From Phlegmacium glaucopus (lineage: Eukaryota > Basidiomycota > Agaricomycetes > Agaricales > Cortinariaceae): a DNA stretch of 64,000 nt. Made by a program: the position numbers and the translations under genes. The first letter of the stretch is position 1, and each line of letters begins with the position of its first letter. The stretch is from assembly GCA_015039465.1 (NCBI GenBank), contig MU130299.1, positions 701,942 through 765,941 on the forward strand, read 5' to 3'. Of this stretch, positions 1 through 11,204 are shown piece by piece. The notes under the pieces are model-generated. The model saw only the letters and a list, made by a program, of their open reading frames with translations, did not search any database and was not told the origin of the DNA.

Positions 1-2
1 TG

Positions 3-164
3 AGTATTTACGGAGACCCCGAGGAGATGAAGCCTGGACGAATTTTTACCTTGGCCGAAATTTGGAATATGTCACAGGTCACTATGCCCTTGGACGGAGA
101 TACAAATTCGTCCAACATGTCCCAGGTCACACCCCCGGACGAACTAATTGAAATGGTACAGTAA
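3..164 (+). CDS. 3' end of a truncated unknown coding region
   Basis: From base 3 there is an uninterrupted frame of 53 codons ending in TAA at 162-164. It reads as ordinary acidic, polar protein (for example SIYGDPEEMKPGRIF and later DGDTNSSNMSQVTPPDEL). It has no start codon in the window, so it would be the C-terminus of a gene or transposon ORF entering from the left. I do not recognise the family. The support is only an open frame with protein-like composition over a short stretch, so it may be chance. Confidence 0.35.
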   Translation, partial: SIYGDPEEMKPGRIFTLAEIWNMSQVTMPLDGDTNSSNMSQVTPPDELIEMVQ

Positions 165-289
165 TCGGGATTGAATTAGGGATTATAAGTCAAGAAAGCG
201 CCAGTGGCATACATCGTGTCGAGCTTGATATATCCGTTGTCAGGAGTGAGAGAAGTCATAACTCGGAACTTGGCCTGTGAGGGCCGCTG

Positions 290-1612
290 CCATCAGCAAA
301 AGTCCACCCGTCTGGCAGGTCTGGCGTGTCTGGCATGTCTGGCAGGTTTGCTGCCAGAAATCCTCATCATCTCATTTTTCCTCAGAATTTTTTCATAGCC
401 ACGGCCCACAATTATATCATAAATGCTCAGAATATACATTCTGTCAGACATTGGTCAGACAGGCGCCATAAATTGCTTCCCTCCAGAAAACAGTTCAAGT
501 TCGTTCAAACTCCGATACACGTGACTTTGTTGATCAATGTTCAACATTGAATTCTCCGCCTTTGTCTCTTTATCTCTTACTGTCATCACCTACCTCCGCC
601 CCACCACATCTCACTACCATGATACATGACAACGCAGTGACTAGTTAGAGAGTGATCTAGGACTCGGTACATCTCTCAGCCCTTACATCATATTTGAACT
701 CATCAATCACCACAACTTGAACACTCAGGGTACCATGCCTGTGACGGTAAGGTGACTACCCCTACCACCACCACGGACCACCACCATGACAGCAACTGTG
801 ATCATGACAAACCACAACAGCGGCAACCAGGACCACGGCAATGTTGTCCCCAACTTGTGAGGTAAGCTGTTGCTGCCTCTTCTTTGTTTCCTCACACCCC
901 ACCCTCACACTGCATCCTGTCCAGCATGGCCTCACCTCGAGCGCGACGTACCACCTTCACTGCCACTAACTTCTTCGGTTTGTACAGAGTGCAACCGGGG
1001 CATTGACAATGCAGACGACAATGCTGGCATGGGGATGATAAGTCACATCGGGTATGTGGTAAGTGTTCCCATCCGGCGCCACAAGTCGATGCCTTTTCAA
1101 CTACTAACTCAAAACTTCTTTCCTCCTTGTAGATCATGGTTCACCCATGACGACGCCGCTCCTGTTCTATTCCCCAATGCTGTGATGGTAAGTAATTGGG
1201 CTCCCCTTAGATTCCAACAGCCAGCTCACCATTCTCTGTCAGTTGTATATGCCACATTATGACAGTATGTCATTAGCCGTGTAGCTTGTCAGTCGTACAC
1301 ATCTACCTATGTAAATTGTATCTACTGTGCTTCCTAGTATAATGCATTTATTTGACATCACCTGAAAACTGTCCCAAAAACTGTATTCCTGGTGATGAAC
1401 TGATGGAATGACCAACCGACAAACTTGTGATGCACCTGGGTCAGAAAATATTGATGTTCCCAGAAAACTTTACGGTGTCAGAATCCATTTCTGGGCGTGA
1501 AATTTTTATGGCATCGGGAGCGTCATTATGTCGCCATACCAAATATGGCAGTCTGGTGACATCTGGTTCGTCTGGCGCCAGACGAGCCAGACAAATGGAG
1601 TTTTGCTGATGG
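290..1612. repeat. Region bounded by an inverted repeat, no gene seen
   Basis: The sequence CCATCAGCAAAAGTCCA at 290 reappears inverted at about 1595-1612 (TGGAGTTTTGCTGATGG, one mismatch). Both arms continue inward into TCTGGC-rich sequence (TCTGGCAGGTCTGGC on the left, GCCAGACGAGCCAGA on the right). This looks like a non-autonomous DNA element with imperfect terminal inverted repeats of about 35 bp. I found no clear target duplication. Open frames inside (870-1262, 892-1137, 1427-1609) have no recognisable protein character. Bases 165-289 hold nothing I can name. Confidence 0.35.
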
Positions 1613-1802
1613 CTACCCACGGCATGTCCGAGTTCCTCACGTCAGGGGAGGAAATTCCCATCCCCAAATAATTTTCGGAGTACTTATCCAAGTCGGAGTA
1701 CTTATAGTACAATATTTCAGAACTTAATGTATATGGTTTTGTCAAGATTTTCATGCTATTTGTAGTCCTTGATCCATGATGGGTGTTTGTTATTGAAGTT
1801 GC

Positions 1803-3277
1803 TCAGAATAGGGAAGGTGAACGGATATAGAACGCCATAACAGCATTTTCTGTAGTGATCGATGTCAAGTCTTGAGATTCGTATACCAGTGAGTGACCCG
1901 TGAATATCCCATCATGATACCAGATCATACCAGAGCTTGTTACCACACGTTCAGTGAAATGCTGATTGTCAAAATAAATGACACCTCTAAGAACATAACG
2001 AACGCAGGAGTTGTCACATGATATCTGAACAACCGGGGTCTAAAGTTAGGGTGGAGCCATTGGACAAGTCGAAAGCGAGGAGAGGTGGAGTTTGAACAAA
2101 TGTGGTGCGCTTCATCAGATGGGTGTTACAAGTTGCACATCTAGACGCTAGTTGAAGGGTAAAGTTATCCATGCACGCTTGCAATGAACTTTCTGTGCTC
2201 CCAAGGATGATTATCTGATAGCTAGAAGTTGATGACCGACGATCTCTGCCATCTGTACCGTGTCCATCGGAACAAAAAATATCTGAGGTTGTGACAATTT
2301 CTTGAGCACGAAATAAATGCTCTGCAATAGATTGAACACTGGCATATGAACCAAAGGTGAACTCTTGAGATATTCTTGCTAGACGACGTCTGAAAAAATC
2401 CCGGATCTGTTCCAAAGAATAAGTTGGTGATCCTGATACAACCTGATAGCGCTCGTGAGAGCGAAACCTCTGAATAAGATCATCAAACATAACACACTGT
2501 GTGTCTTCAATGGCAGTTGCCAACACAGTATCTGAGTCAAACCATATATTAAATAGTACTGTGATTATAGCATCATATGCGCAGCTATTGTTCTGCCACT
2601 GAGTGCCAAGCGGAACATTTAGTTGAATGGGATCAGAGGGATCAGTAGCATAGTGACAGAATTTAACCTTCTTGACCATCTGCCATGCTACAACATCAAT
2701 CCTTTTGCGTTTTGCCTGCGTTGCGATGTGTGTATAATTATTATTGGATTCTAAGCCCAGCATTCCTGCTGGTATGGTCCTTTCAGCAATCTTCGGTGCA
2801 GAACTAGTCTCGACCTTATCCACTTTTGAACCAACGACTTGCCAGTCGACACTGTCCTGGCTCTCCAGGAAGGGGTCAGTCTTACTCCACCGGATAGCAG
2901 AATGTACTGTAGCAGGTACATATTTCTCACCTTTCCATTTACGGAAAAGATCGATCAAAATGTTCCTACGATCGGCCATAGCAATATTTATGGGTAGTTT
3001 GTCATCGAACTTGAGTGCAGTTATATTATCAAGCAGCTCAAGCTCACGAAATTCCTGACGCAACGCACCAGATGCACCTCCGGTGATTTTACTGGGATGA
3101 ATACCATTGAGAATTAGGGTACCAGCTGCTGTTGCACTCCTCGACAAAGCGGTATAGAAACTTTGATGGGAACGAGCTTGACTAAGGTCAACTACATTAT
3201 ACGGGCGTGTTTTCCCTTGTGACGCGTAATCAGTCATCGCAAAATTGGGAAGCACCTCTACCTGACTTCGTGAAACT
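1803..3277 (-). pseudogene. Helitron copy 1: helicase C-terminus plus cysteine-peptidase-like domain (frameshifted)
   Basis: This is the 3' part of a Helitron Rep/helicase gene. It opens with SF1 helicase motif VI (DYASQGKTRPYNVVDLSQ, then the TALSRSAT stretch), typical of PIF1-like Helitron helicases. It then has a linker and a domain containing NSCAYDAIITVLFNIW, resembling the Cys box of ubiquitin-hydrolase-like peptidases, plus a C-x-x-C-x3-H cluster. The long frame stops at 2014-2016. The next frame from about 2036 continues the domain with RYVLRGVIYF and NQHFTERVV, a plausible catalytic-His segment, to a TGA at 1803-1805. A single extra G near 2036 would explain the shift. The upstream half of the gene lies beyond the insertion at 3278-7541. 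I infer a dead gene. The helicase call is strong; the peptidase call rests on motif resemblance. Confidence 0.75.
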
Positions 3278-3725
3278 GTGAGGCAGCATCAGTAAATTCG
3301 GGGTCCGCTTACCGGCACTGGACAGCACTGGGCAGCGCCATAGTGCCATAGTAAAGGGTCCTTTATTTACAGCGCTGTCAAGCATCACGGTCACGCTATG
3401 GAATGATATATATTTACTATACAGTACTATATATTACTATACAGTGCTATATAGGGTAGGGTTAATATTACTATTATTACAATATACTTTGGTCAATCTG
3501 AGGCTAGAAAGCTATGTTCACGCAAGGATAAGGAAATTTAATATGTATAAATCATATTCAACTATCTACACAGAGTCTGAGTCATATGTACTACTCTAAC
3601 TATCAATAGTAGGTTCATAATCTGCTGTTGTGTGTTGAAAACAGGCAGAGGTGGTTGGAGTGTTGAAACAGCCTGAAACGAGCCCCTCACATCCCATTTG
3701 GATGGGGAGGAGGGGCTGGGTAGTT

Positions 3726-4099
3726 GAGGTTGTCGAAACTGTAGCTAAAAGTAGAAAATTGTTAGTTTTAAAAAAAGCAGTAAGAAATTCGAAGAACTCA
3801 CCTCAGCCGCCAGTGCTCAGCGCTCGTCGTTGTTTCATACCTCCTGGGGCTAAGAAGCAGGTATACGATGTGTTGTTTGTGTTGTTGACAGTCATGGTAA
3901 TGTGCCGAAAACGAGGTTGTCGAAACTGTAGCTAAAAGTAGAAAATTGTTAGTTTTAAAAAAAGCAGTAAGAAATTCGAAGAACTCACCTCAACCACCAG
4001 TGCTCAGCGCTCGTCGTTGTTTCGTACCTCCTGGGGCTAAGAAGCAGGTATACGATGTGTTGTTTGTGTTGTTGACAGTCATGGTAATGTGCCGAAAAC
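3726..4099 (+). repeat. Two tandem copies of a 187-bp unit
   Basis: Unit 1 is 3726-3912 and unit 2 is 3913-4099. Each starts GAGGTTGTCGAAACTG and ends TGTGCCGAAAAC. I noticed only two differences between them (CAGCCGCC/CAACCACC and TTTCATACC/TTTCGTACC), so the duplication is recent. The short open frames within (3651-3935 and 3946-4137) are copies of the same non-coding sequence. Confidence 0.9.
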
Positions 4100-4329
4100 G
4101 GGTGGATATCAAATGTACCGAAGCGAACCTATTTTGATGGGAGGAGTTGAGAAGTGATGAAGTTGTAGCTACTAGCTAAGAGTGAGCATCTGGCATCGTC
4201 AGTGGTAGAACCTAAGCAGTATTATTAATTAGTTAAAAAACAAAAAAAAGGAATGAAACAGGCTCAACACGCAACACCAACATGTACATGGCAGTGGTTG
4301 AGGATAGATGAAGGTGGCAACAGATGCGT

Positions 4330-4920
4330 GGTGACAAAGTCGGAGTGTGTTACATTCCGTCACACGTTACTCCGGTCCGACTCCGACGGAGTTGTTTCCG
4401 GTAGTCCGTACTCCGTTCCAGTACTTTCCCTTGTCTCCGACTCTACTCCTCCTACGTCCGACTCCGAGACTTCTCCGTATCACTCCGACTCTTCCGACGA
4501 TATCCCAAACACCTTACCACACCTTTGTCATAGCAACTATTTCTTTGTCATCACTTTCCCACCATCAGTCAGCACACCAGCTATGGATTATTCACCCCAA
4601 GAATGCAGGACCTTCCGGGAGCAGAACGCAGCATTTATATTTATATTTTATATTTCGGATGCTATTCCTTTTATATTTAAGTACTCGAAACTTGTATGTT
4701 TTCCTTAGTTCGAATATCAACTTAGTTTCCCACTCTTGGTCTTCCTCTAAGTTCTTTGCAACTTCCGGTTCCGCTCCGCTCCGTCTTACTCCGAAATCTA
4801 GGACACGAAGGTTCTGGGTAGCACAGCACATAAGCTGAGGCTAAGTCCTATCCTTTCCGTGACTCCGTTCCGTTACTCCGCCCGTTACTCCGTCCGAAAC
4901 TCCGGAACAGAGTTCTCGAA
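4330..4920. repeat. CTCCG/CGGAG-rich palindromic repeat block
   Basis: The block is dense in short CTCCG, CCGAC and TCCGACTC words in both orientations, with inverted edges (TCGGAGTGTG at the left, GTCCGAAACTCCGGAAC at the right). The pattern resembles subterminal repeats of small non-autonomous DNA transposons. Two overlapping open frames (4253-4708 and 4347-4838) arise from the serine- and proline-rich reading of the repeat and are not credible genes. Confidence 0.4.
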
Positions 4921-7541
4921 CTTAACAGAGTGACAAAAAAAAATTCCCAAATATGTAAGATCAACTTTGCGCACGGACTTTGTTTAGGGTTGGTTTATTT
5001 AACTTAGATGAAAAATCTAATGTGACATGATGACAAAGCTATGCCAGTGTGATAGAGTGACGACAGGTGATGACACACTGCTGGACAGTGCTGGTGTGCG
5101 TCACATGGATGCTATGAGATGCTATGGAACTATAAGTATCGTGATGTGACTATATGATACTATGGGAAATTATAACTTTGTGTGATGTGACTATGACAAG
5201 CTATGGGAAAATCCTGAATTTGCTGATGCAGCTGTCGTCTGGTAGCCAACAACTTGTGGTGACACTGGTTCCGAGTTCTCAGTATTGACAACTCGGTCTT
5301 ATACCAAACTGGAGCACCAAAAAGACGGGTTGGCATCTAATCGTGCGGGTTTAGCCGGTCAGATTTTGAAATATCCTTGGACTTTGCGGTGATTATATTT
5401 CAAAGTCAGCTGATGTGCTGCTGTGACACCACGAGGATGGGCTAATGCTTCCTACATCAAAGTACCTTTGCATTAGCATCATCATATGCCAACGCCGTCT
5501 GACTACCACCAACTCTACTTCACAAATTCATAGATCCATGTACCGTTGCCAGCCAGGGCCAGGTCTATTTTGATTTTGTAGAAGTGTCTTGCGCTTCTTT
5601 GGGGTCCAGGTCAAAGATGCGGCACTTTTGGCAAGATATAAATGTCACATCATCCTGGATGTACGTCGCCGACAACTTGGGACACATTTGCATTTGTCTG
5701 AATATATATATATTGTCCTTACTGGCTTAGTAGGTCATCTTTATTTTTTCACTTATGATGATGTTTAGGTATACAGAAAGCAAAATTTTATATTGCTTGT
5801 CTAGACCTCAGAAAGATCCATGCACCGAGATGTTCATCCATGTCCTTACCGGTGATTTAGTAGTGAGTCTTTATTTTTTCACTTATAACGATGTTTATAG
5901 GTTGGCAGATACCTGATTTAACTTGATATTGACTGAGAAAGCCTGTCCTACTACTATTAGCCACTGCAACCCTGGATCAACATCTGAGGTTCTGGCTCCA
6001 GTGCAAGGACAACGGTGGCCGTATTCACGCATCCAAGTAGGTCACATTTATTCTAATTAGAGGCTCAGGAGCAGACCATGACCTTGTAGCTAAATGACCA
6101 TGTGAATAAAATGCCAGTGGGAAGGGGTGGGTATGGGGTGGACAGTGAACAGCATACCTCAAAGGGACGAGATGTTGGTGAGGCTGAGGATGTTGCTGGC
6201 GACCCATTGCTCACATTGAAACTGTCATTTGGCCCCATGTAGTTTGTTTCGATAATTAACACTTAGTTCACAATTCCACTAAAAAGATATAATGTGGCAA
6301 CGGTGGTGACCCATTGCTCACATTGCAAGCATTCTCCGTACATGGGTTATATGGAGTAGGGGATTCTGCATAATATTCAGCGAATTGAGCACGTGGCAGG
6401 AGTTTCTCAGATAGTACAGTCTATGAACTAGCTTTTAGCAAAGATTATTACACTCCAAAAATTATATACTCACTAAAATTTGAGATCTCGATTGTTCATT
6501 TCCATCAGCTTTGGACACCATGCTGGATCTGACAGGATGATAGGACTCTCAGTACACCGATTGGATCTTCCACAGATAGAAAAATGCTTACACTATGGGC
6601 CATGTTAATTGTCGACTGGTGCAAGTATATGTAACTCGGAGCACCTTGTAAGGGAGACATTGGACTATGGGTATTTGGAGACGTGTGCTACATGAGCAGT
6701 AATTAGTGACCACGACGGCGGGCGCAGCATAGACGCTAACAATGGGTGTAATCTCTGGTCCTTGGCTACTAGCAGAACCAAGTTGACAGGGCATAGCAGG
6801 TTCGGATGTGAAATGGGTATCGGAGATTGGAGAGGACACTGTGTATACCTCTGTACTCGCAACCAGGGTGGCAAGTGCCCGATCGAGGCTGACCACAGGG
6901 ACCAGACCATCTCAAGTGGTAGATTACTTGAAAGTACGAGGATGTTAAGTAATAAGCAATGAATATCACAGACAACAGGTTTTAGTTACCACCTTGTTCC
7001 CGCATCCATATGATTACCAGACCTCGATTGATGATGATGTAGGTGGGCGCTTTGAATGGAAAAGAGAATATAAGTGCCTTTTGGAAGATTGAGTTACGCA
7101 CCTGTAAAACACTCTGCAGACAGCTACCACCTGCTGTCTGCTTAACGAGCAGTCACTCGTAAAACATAGTGGTGGCAGGTGCTAAATTCCGGTGGTTTAC
7201 TGGCTCTCCTAGCGCCGCTACATGACTATGAGGCCCGAGGCTTCCAGCTAGGATTTTAGTTGCGCAGAAGCTACGCGCGCGCTGAAATGGATTTCTGTAG
7301 AAACTTTGTCGCTCTGTATGTATTAAGTTTAGTCACATCACAAGCATTCCAAAAAGAGGGGGTGCCAGGACCCCAAAGGCAACTTAGAAAATGAGTGATC
7401 AATTTCCAAAAACAGCCTTGAAGAAGCTCAAAAATGCTTCAAAATAGACCTGACCCTGGTCGGCAACGGTATCCATGCTTACGCATCCAGTGAGCTCCCT
7501 AATAGTATTGTAAGATGTTTGTTCAATACTTGATCTGACAG

Positions 7542-8979
7542 AACTTGGATCTGCCGTGTCGAAGGCAATGGCCCACTCAAACCAGTTCTTGTAAGCGGAA
7601 TCACATTTAATGGCAAGTCATCCAGCTTAACGGGAACAGGTGGACTGCTTAGCTCAACAAACAACGTATCCAGCACATCTCTTTCATCCGCAGTCTTGTG
7701 GGAATCCCAGGCATGTACAATCGCTTCTTGACCTTTTGTAATACCCATTTCTGTCACAGCGTTGTTGCGGATCATAATGGGCATGCCAATACAAATGGAC
7801 AACTTCCCAGGAATAAGTTTAGAATTTGCACATGTAGGTTGCTCCCACAGTGCGTGCTGTATTGCTACCGGAATCGAACCATGTTTGACTGAACACTTTC
7901 GACCAGCTGTGAACTTCCGTTGCTGAACTTCCTCTGGATCCTTGGAGACGACACTATCAATTGAAAACAGGTGAGTCAATGTTTGTCCTGTTTCAGCCGC
8001 AAATCTCAGAGACCCCAGTCAATTTATTTCATCCTTTTGTGAATTTAGGTTCGTTATAATCGACACATTTCTGAATTCTTTCTGGTTCACACTAGCACGG
8101 CCTGGGAGTTCGCTCGAAATGCGTGTTTTAAGGAATGCGATGTCGCTTGGGGTGCAAGCTTTGTAACGCATATTAGTGAGTGCTTCACGGAATTGAGCAT
8201 CTTCAGTGGATTGTGCACGCTGACGCATATTTTGACGAAGGATTACAACTGTTGTAACTTGGTGCCATAAAGCCTTTCCAATCGCAGCCTCCTGGTCTCG
8301 AAGAGATGTGGCCTTCATTCCAATAGAGCAACTGTACAAAGAAGCGTGTTCATGTCCAATAACAGGTGGCAACTGTGCGAAATCGCCTGCAAAAATGAAG
8401 TTCAAACCACCAAACGGTGCGTCTAGATTATTCATGACACAAGCTAGCCTTGCGCTTATGAGATACATATCACGACATGACAGCATGGAAACCTCATCAA
8501 GGAACACGTATTGTACTCCTTCCAGCCTTTCCTTGACTTGCGCTAACTGAATGCCAGATATATGTTTACTATCAGAGTTAATCCCGAACACCGAGTGGTA
8601 GGTTGAGCCCTGTAGTAGAGCGGCTGCACTTCCAGTTGGTGCAACAATAATGAAACGGTGAGATTCCTTTCTTAGTTTAAAGAACTCAACAAGGGCTTTC
8701 AAAACTTGCGATTTTCCAGTACCTGCCATCCCAGCAATATTCATTTTTAATTGATCAGAATCGGTACTACAAGCATGGTTGGCTACAATGCGGAATGCGC
8801 GATCCTGTTCTTTATTCAAGTTAAACTGCTTGGAAACATCTTTGGTCATCTGCTCCCATTCTTTAGAAGAAAATGAACGACTCAAATAAGATTTATCTAC
8901 AACACAAACTTTGTTTGGAACAAACAAGCTTGAAGAAACCAGTGCTGCTCCAGAACTAACATTGGAAGGTAAGTGACGC
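7542..8979 (-). pseudogene. Helitron copy 1: PIF1-like helicase core
   Basis: Minus-strand coding sequence for the helicase of a rolling-circle transposon. Visible motifs in order are QFNLNKEQDRAFRIVANHA (Q-like region), Walker A GMAGTGKSQVLKAL, motif Ia APTGSAAALL, Walker B FLDEVSML, motif III FAGDFAQLPPV, and the LRQNMRQRA segment. An in-frame TGA at 8019-8021 separates EIN from LGSLRFAAETGQTLTH. Family resemblance suggests the codon was CGA (Arg). The frame is continuous upstream to 8979, where the LTR retrotransposon begins. With the element removed it joins the frame at 15704 (ERA|R|HLPSN). Downstream the gene is cut at 7542 by another insertion. The helicase assignment is very secure; the gene is inactive. 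Confidence 0.85.
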
Positions 8980-9941
8980 TGATAGGACCCAGGAGACGTC
9001 TAGGGATGTAAATGCACCATTTTTGCAGTTTCACAACCTTTGCAGTATACTTGCAGATGCTCACAGATACTTGCGGATGCTCACATATCATTGTGGATAC
9101 TTGCAGATCATTGCAGGTCATCACAGATCATCGCAGATCATCACAGATCATCACAGATCATCACAGATCATCACAGATCATCACAGATCATCACAGATCA
9201 TCACAGATCATCACAGATCATCACAGATCAATCATCACAGATCATCACAGATCATCACAGATCATCACAGATCATCACAGATCATCACAGATCATCACAG
9301 ATCATCACAGATCATCACAGATCATTGCAGATCATCACAGATCATTGCACATCATTGCACATCATTGCACATCATTGCACATACTTGCAGATCATCGCAG
9401 AATACTCACAGATCATCGCAGATACTTGCAGTCATCACCAACATTCGCATTATCATTTGCAGTTACCAGCAGTTCTCACAATCTTTAAACACACTTCCAA
9501 CAAAGGTCACTCAGGTGACTGTATTACTCATCACCTTTATTTTTATCTTGTCTCCTTTATTTGGCTCTTATCTCCTATGTTTCATTCCCAAAATACTGGA
9601 CCCATGTGACTCCGCTTTAACTCACATTTTACATTCCTGTTTCACCTTTCCGCACTTAGCTATTGCTAGTTACTATATTATTAGCAGTAGCAAGTAGGGT
9701 AACAAAAGGGGGAGAATGGATGAATTACCACAGTTTTGATCCCACCTTTGGAACATCGTACTAAGCTACTCTTGCACTCCTTAAAAATCATTCTGCACAC
9801 TTCGCTTTTTCTGCGCATTATCTCGCACTTTAAAGCGAACCTTCACACCTCATAAAACCTCACTATCACCTATTGAAGAGAACTACATCAACCCCACGAA
9901 CTACGTACTACTTGCGGTCTGTCCCCACCTCAGGTACATCA
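8980..9941 (+). repeat. 5' LTR (962 bp, expanded)
   Basis: Matches the 3' LTR from its first to last base apart from scattered substitutions. It is 263 bp longer because a CAGATCATCA-type decamer array at about 9120-9345 has expanded. The terminal TGATAGG and TACATCA are intact. Open frames across it (9012-9697) are translations of the decamer and are not genes. Confidence 0.92.
9120..9345 (+). repeat. 10-bp tandem array (CAGATCATCA)n in the 5' LTR
   Basis: About 22 near-perfect copies of a decamer with consensus CAGATCATCA, with one slipped unit near 9229-9234 and decayed GCACATCATT variants at the 3' edge. The 3' LTR has only a few degenerate units at the matching place (about 15116-15190), so the array grew after insertion. 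The unit is not a multiple of three, so all three frames read through as the same repeated peptide. Confidence 0.95.
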
Positions 9942-9943
9942 AA

Positions 9944-9956
9944 TTGGAGCCCACCA
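9944..9956 (+). other. Putative primer-binding site of the LTR retrotransposon
   Basis: TTGGAGCCCACC starts two bases after the end of the 5' LTR, the expected place for a tRNA primer-binding site. The TGG start fits pairing with a tRNA CCA end. I cannot name the tRNA. Confidence 0.5.
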
Positions 9957-10130
9957 TGAGGGGTTCTTGTTTATTTCTCTTCGAAAACACCACAGTCTCT
10001 ACTAGTCTCACAAATCAGTCACTGGCCATTCAAGAGAAGCCGATGCAGACAAAGGGGCTTGGTTCACACCCATCAAGCGAACCGTCAGCATTCGCACTTG
10101 ACCTAGCTTTGCTCACCTCACAAAAACGCG

Positions 10131-11204
10131 ATGAACCACGAGTTATATCTACCACTTCCTGGTGAAGCTACCGTGCCGTTCTTTGATAAAGCAAAGCCTC
10201 GTGAATTGCTTTGCTTTTTCGAGCACTTGGATAGGTTGTACAGCAGGTTTGGGTTAGAGGATGAGGAGAAGAAGAAGAGATATATGGTTGGGTATACGGA
10301 TTGGGAGACGGAGGAGTGTTGGAAGACATTTCTGGAGTATGGAAACTCTACTGCTGCTTATAGCGATTTCAAGAAGGCCATCATGCAAATTTATCCCAGC
10401 AGCAATGCCAGCACCCTTTACACTATTCGCGACATGGAGCATCTTATTAGCGAAAGACAGCGTCTTGGAATTACGACTTGTGATGATTTAGCGAACTTCC
10501 ACACAGCATATTTCGGCTTAACTCAGTGGCTAATCAGCAAAGGCTACATCAGCAAGCAGGAGCAGCAGCGCGGATACATGCAAGCAATACCACAGTCTCT
10601 TATTCCTGCAGTAACCACTAGGCTTCAAATTGTTCATCCACTGCATAACCCTTTGTTGCCTTATGAAGTCGATGCAATTTTTGAAGCTACTCATTTCGCT
10701 TTGCAGAGTTCTGCTGCATTTTTGCCTGCCTGTTTCGCACCTCAACAGCCAGCTCAGCGGCCTCAGCCAGCACAGATTGCTGGAGCTACATCACAGTCTC
10801 GGACTTCGCAACACATCGCAAGCTTGCAAGTGAAGGTATGCACATTATGGCGAGAGGAGGAGAGAATGGAGACAAAGGAACAGGAGAGAGAGGAGAAAAA
10901 GCAAAGGAAGGAGAAGGAGTGGGAGGAGGAAGAGCGAAGGAAGGAGAAGGAGAGAGAGGAGAAAAAGTGATGGAAGGAGAAGGAGAGAGAGGAGAAAAAG
11001 CGATGGAAGGAGAAGGAGAGAGAAGAGGAGGAAGTTAGAGCGAAGGCTGAGCAGGGCCTCGCACCAGCTATTCCAATCATTGCGACATCATCAGAACATC
11101 CATTTGTAACCACTAAGGATGCCGCTTATGCGCCACTACTTCCTCAGGTCATTGGACAACAGCAGAAGTTAGATGTCATAGCTCCAGCGAGGTCTTTGCT
11201 GTAA
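10131..11204 (+). pseudogene. Gag-like protein of the LTR retrotransposon (one in-frame TGA)
   Basis: Structural (capsid-like) protein of a Gypsy-type element. The N-terminal region (FDKAKPRELLCFFEHLDRLY, DFKKAIMQIYP, the DMEHLI and GYMQAIP segments) matches the layout of Gag proteins of basidiomycete Gypsy elements as I know them. After residue about 235 it becomes a Lys/Glu/Arg-rich charged tract. A TGA at 10968-10970 interrupts the frame inside a short tandem repeat whose next unit has CGA at the same place (AAAAAGTGATGG versus AAAAAGCGATGG), so it is very probably a C-to-T nonsense change. Beyond it the frame stays open to TAA at 11202-11204, at the edge of the nested element. No zinc knuckle is visible. 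Confidence 0.65.

Larger units (their letters stand above)
3278..7541. mobile_element. 4.26-kb insertion inside the Helitron helicase gene, AACT duplication
   Basis: The Helitron coding sequence stops matching the helicase at 7542 and resumes at 3277. Both edges carry the 4 bases AACT on the plus strand (3274-3277 and 7542-7545). Deleting one copy plus the insert joins the two halves in frame as ...QIQV|SRSQVEVL. I see no protein-coding gene inside and no convincing terminal repeats. Internal features are a 187-bp tandem duplication (3726-4099), a CTCCG-rich block (about 4330-4920), and two diverged inverted copies of a segment reading CCGTTGCC..CCAGGG.CAGGTCTATTTTGA (about 5540 plus and 7475 minus). 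It is a non-autonomous or composite element of unknown class. Confidence 0.5.

Noticed and set aside
9012..9697. Three overlapping long frames with a repeated DHHRSSQIIT-like peptide
   Set aside because: They arise because a 10-bp repeat without stops is open in all three frames; the sequence is an expanded LTR array.
10838..11038. Glycine/glutamate-rich frame overlapping Gag in another frame
   Set aside because: It is the alternative reading of the purine-rich Lys/Glu tract of Gag.
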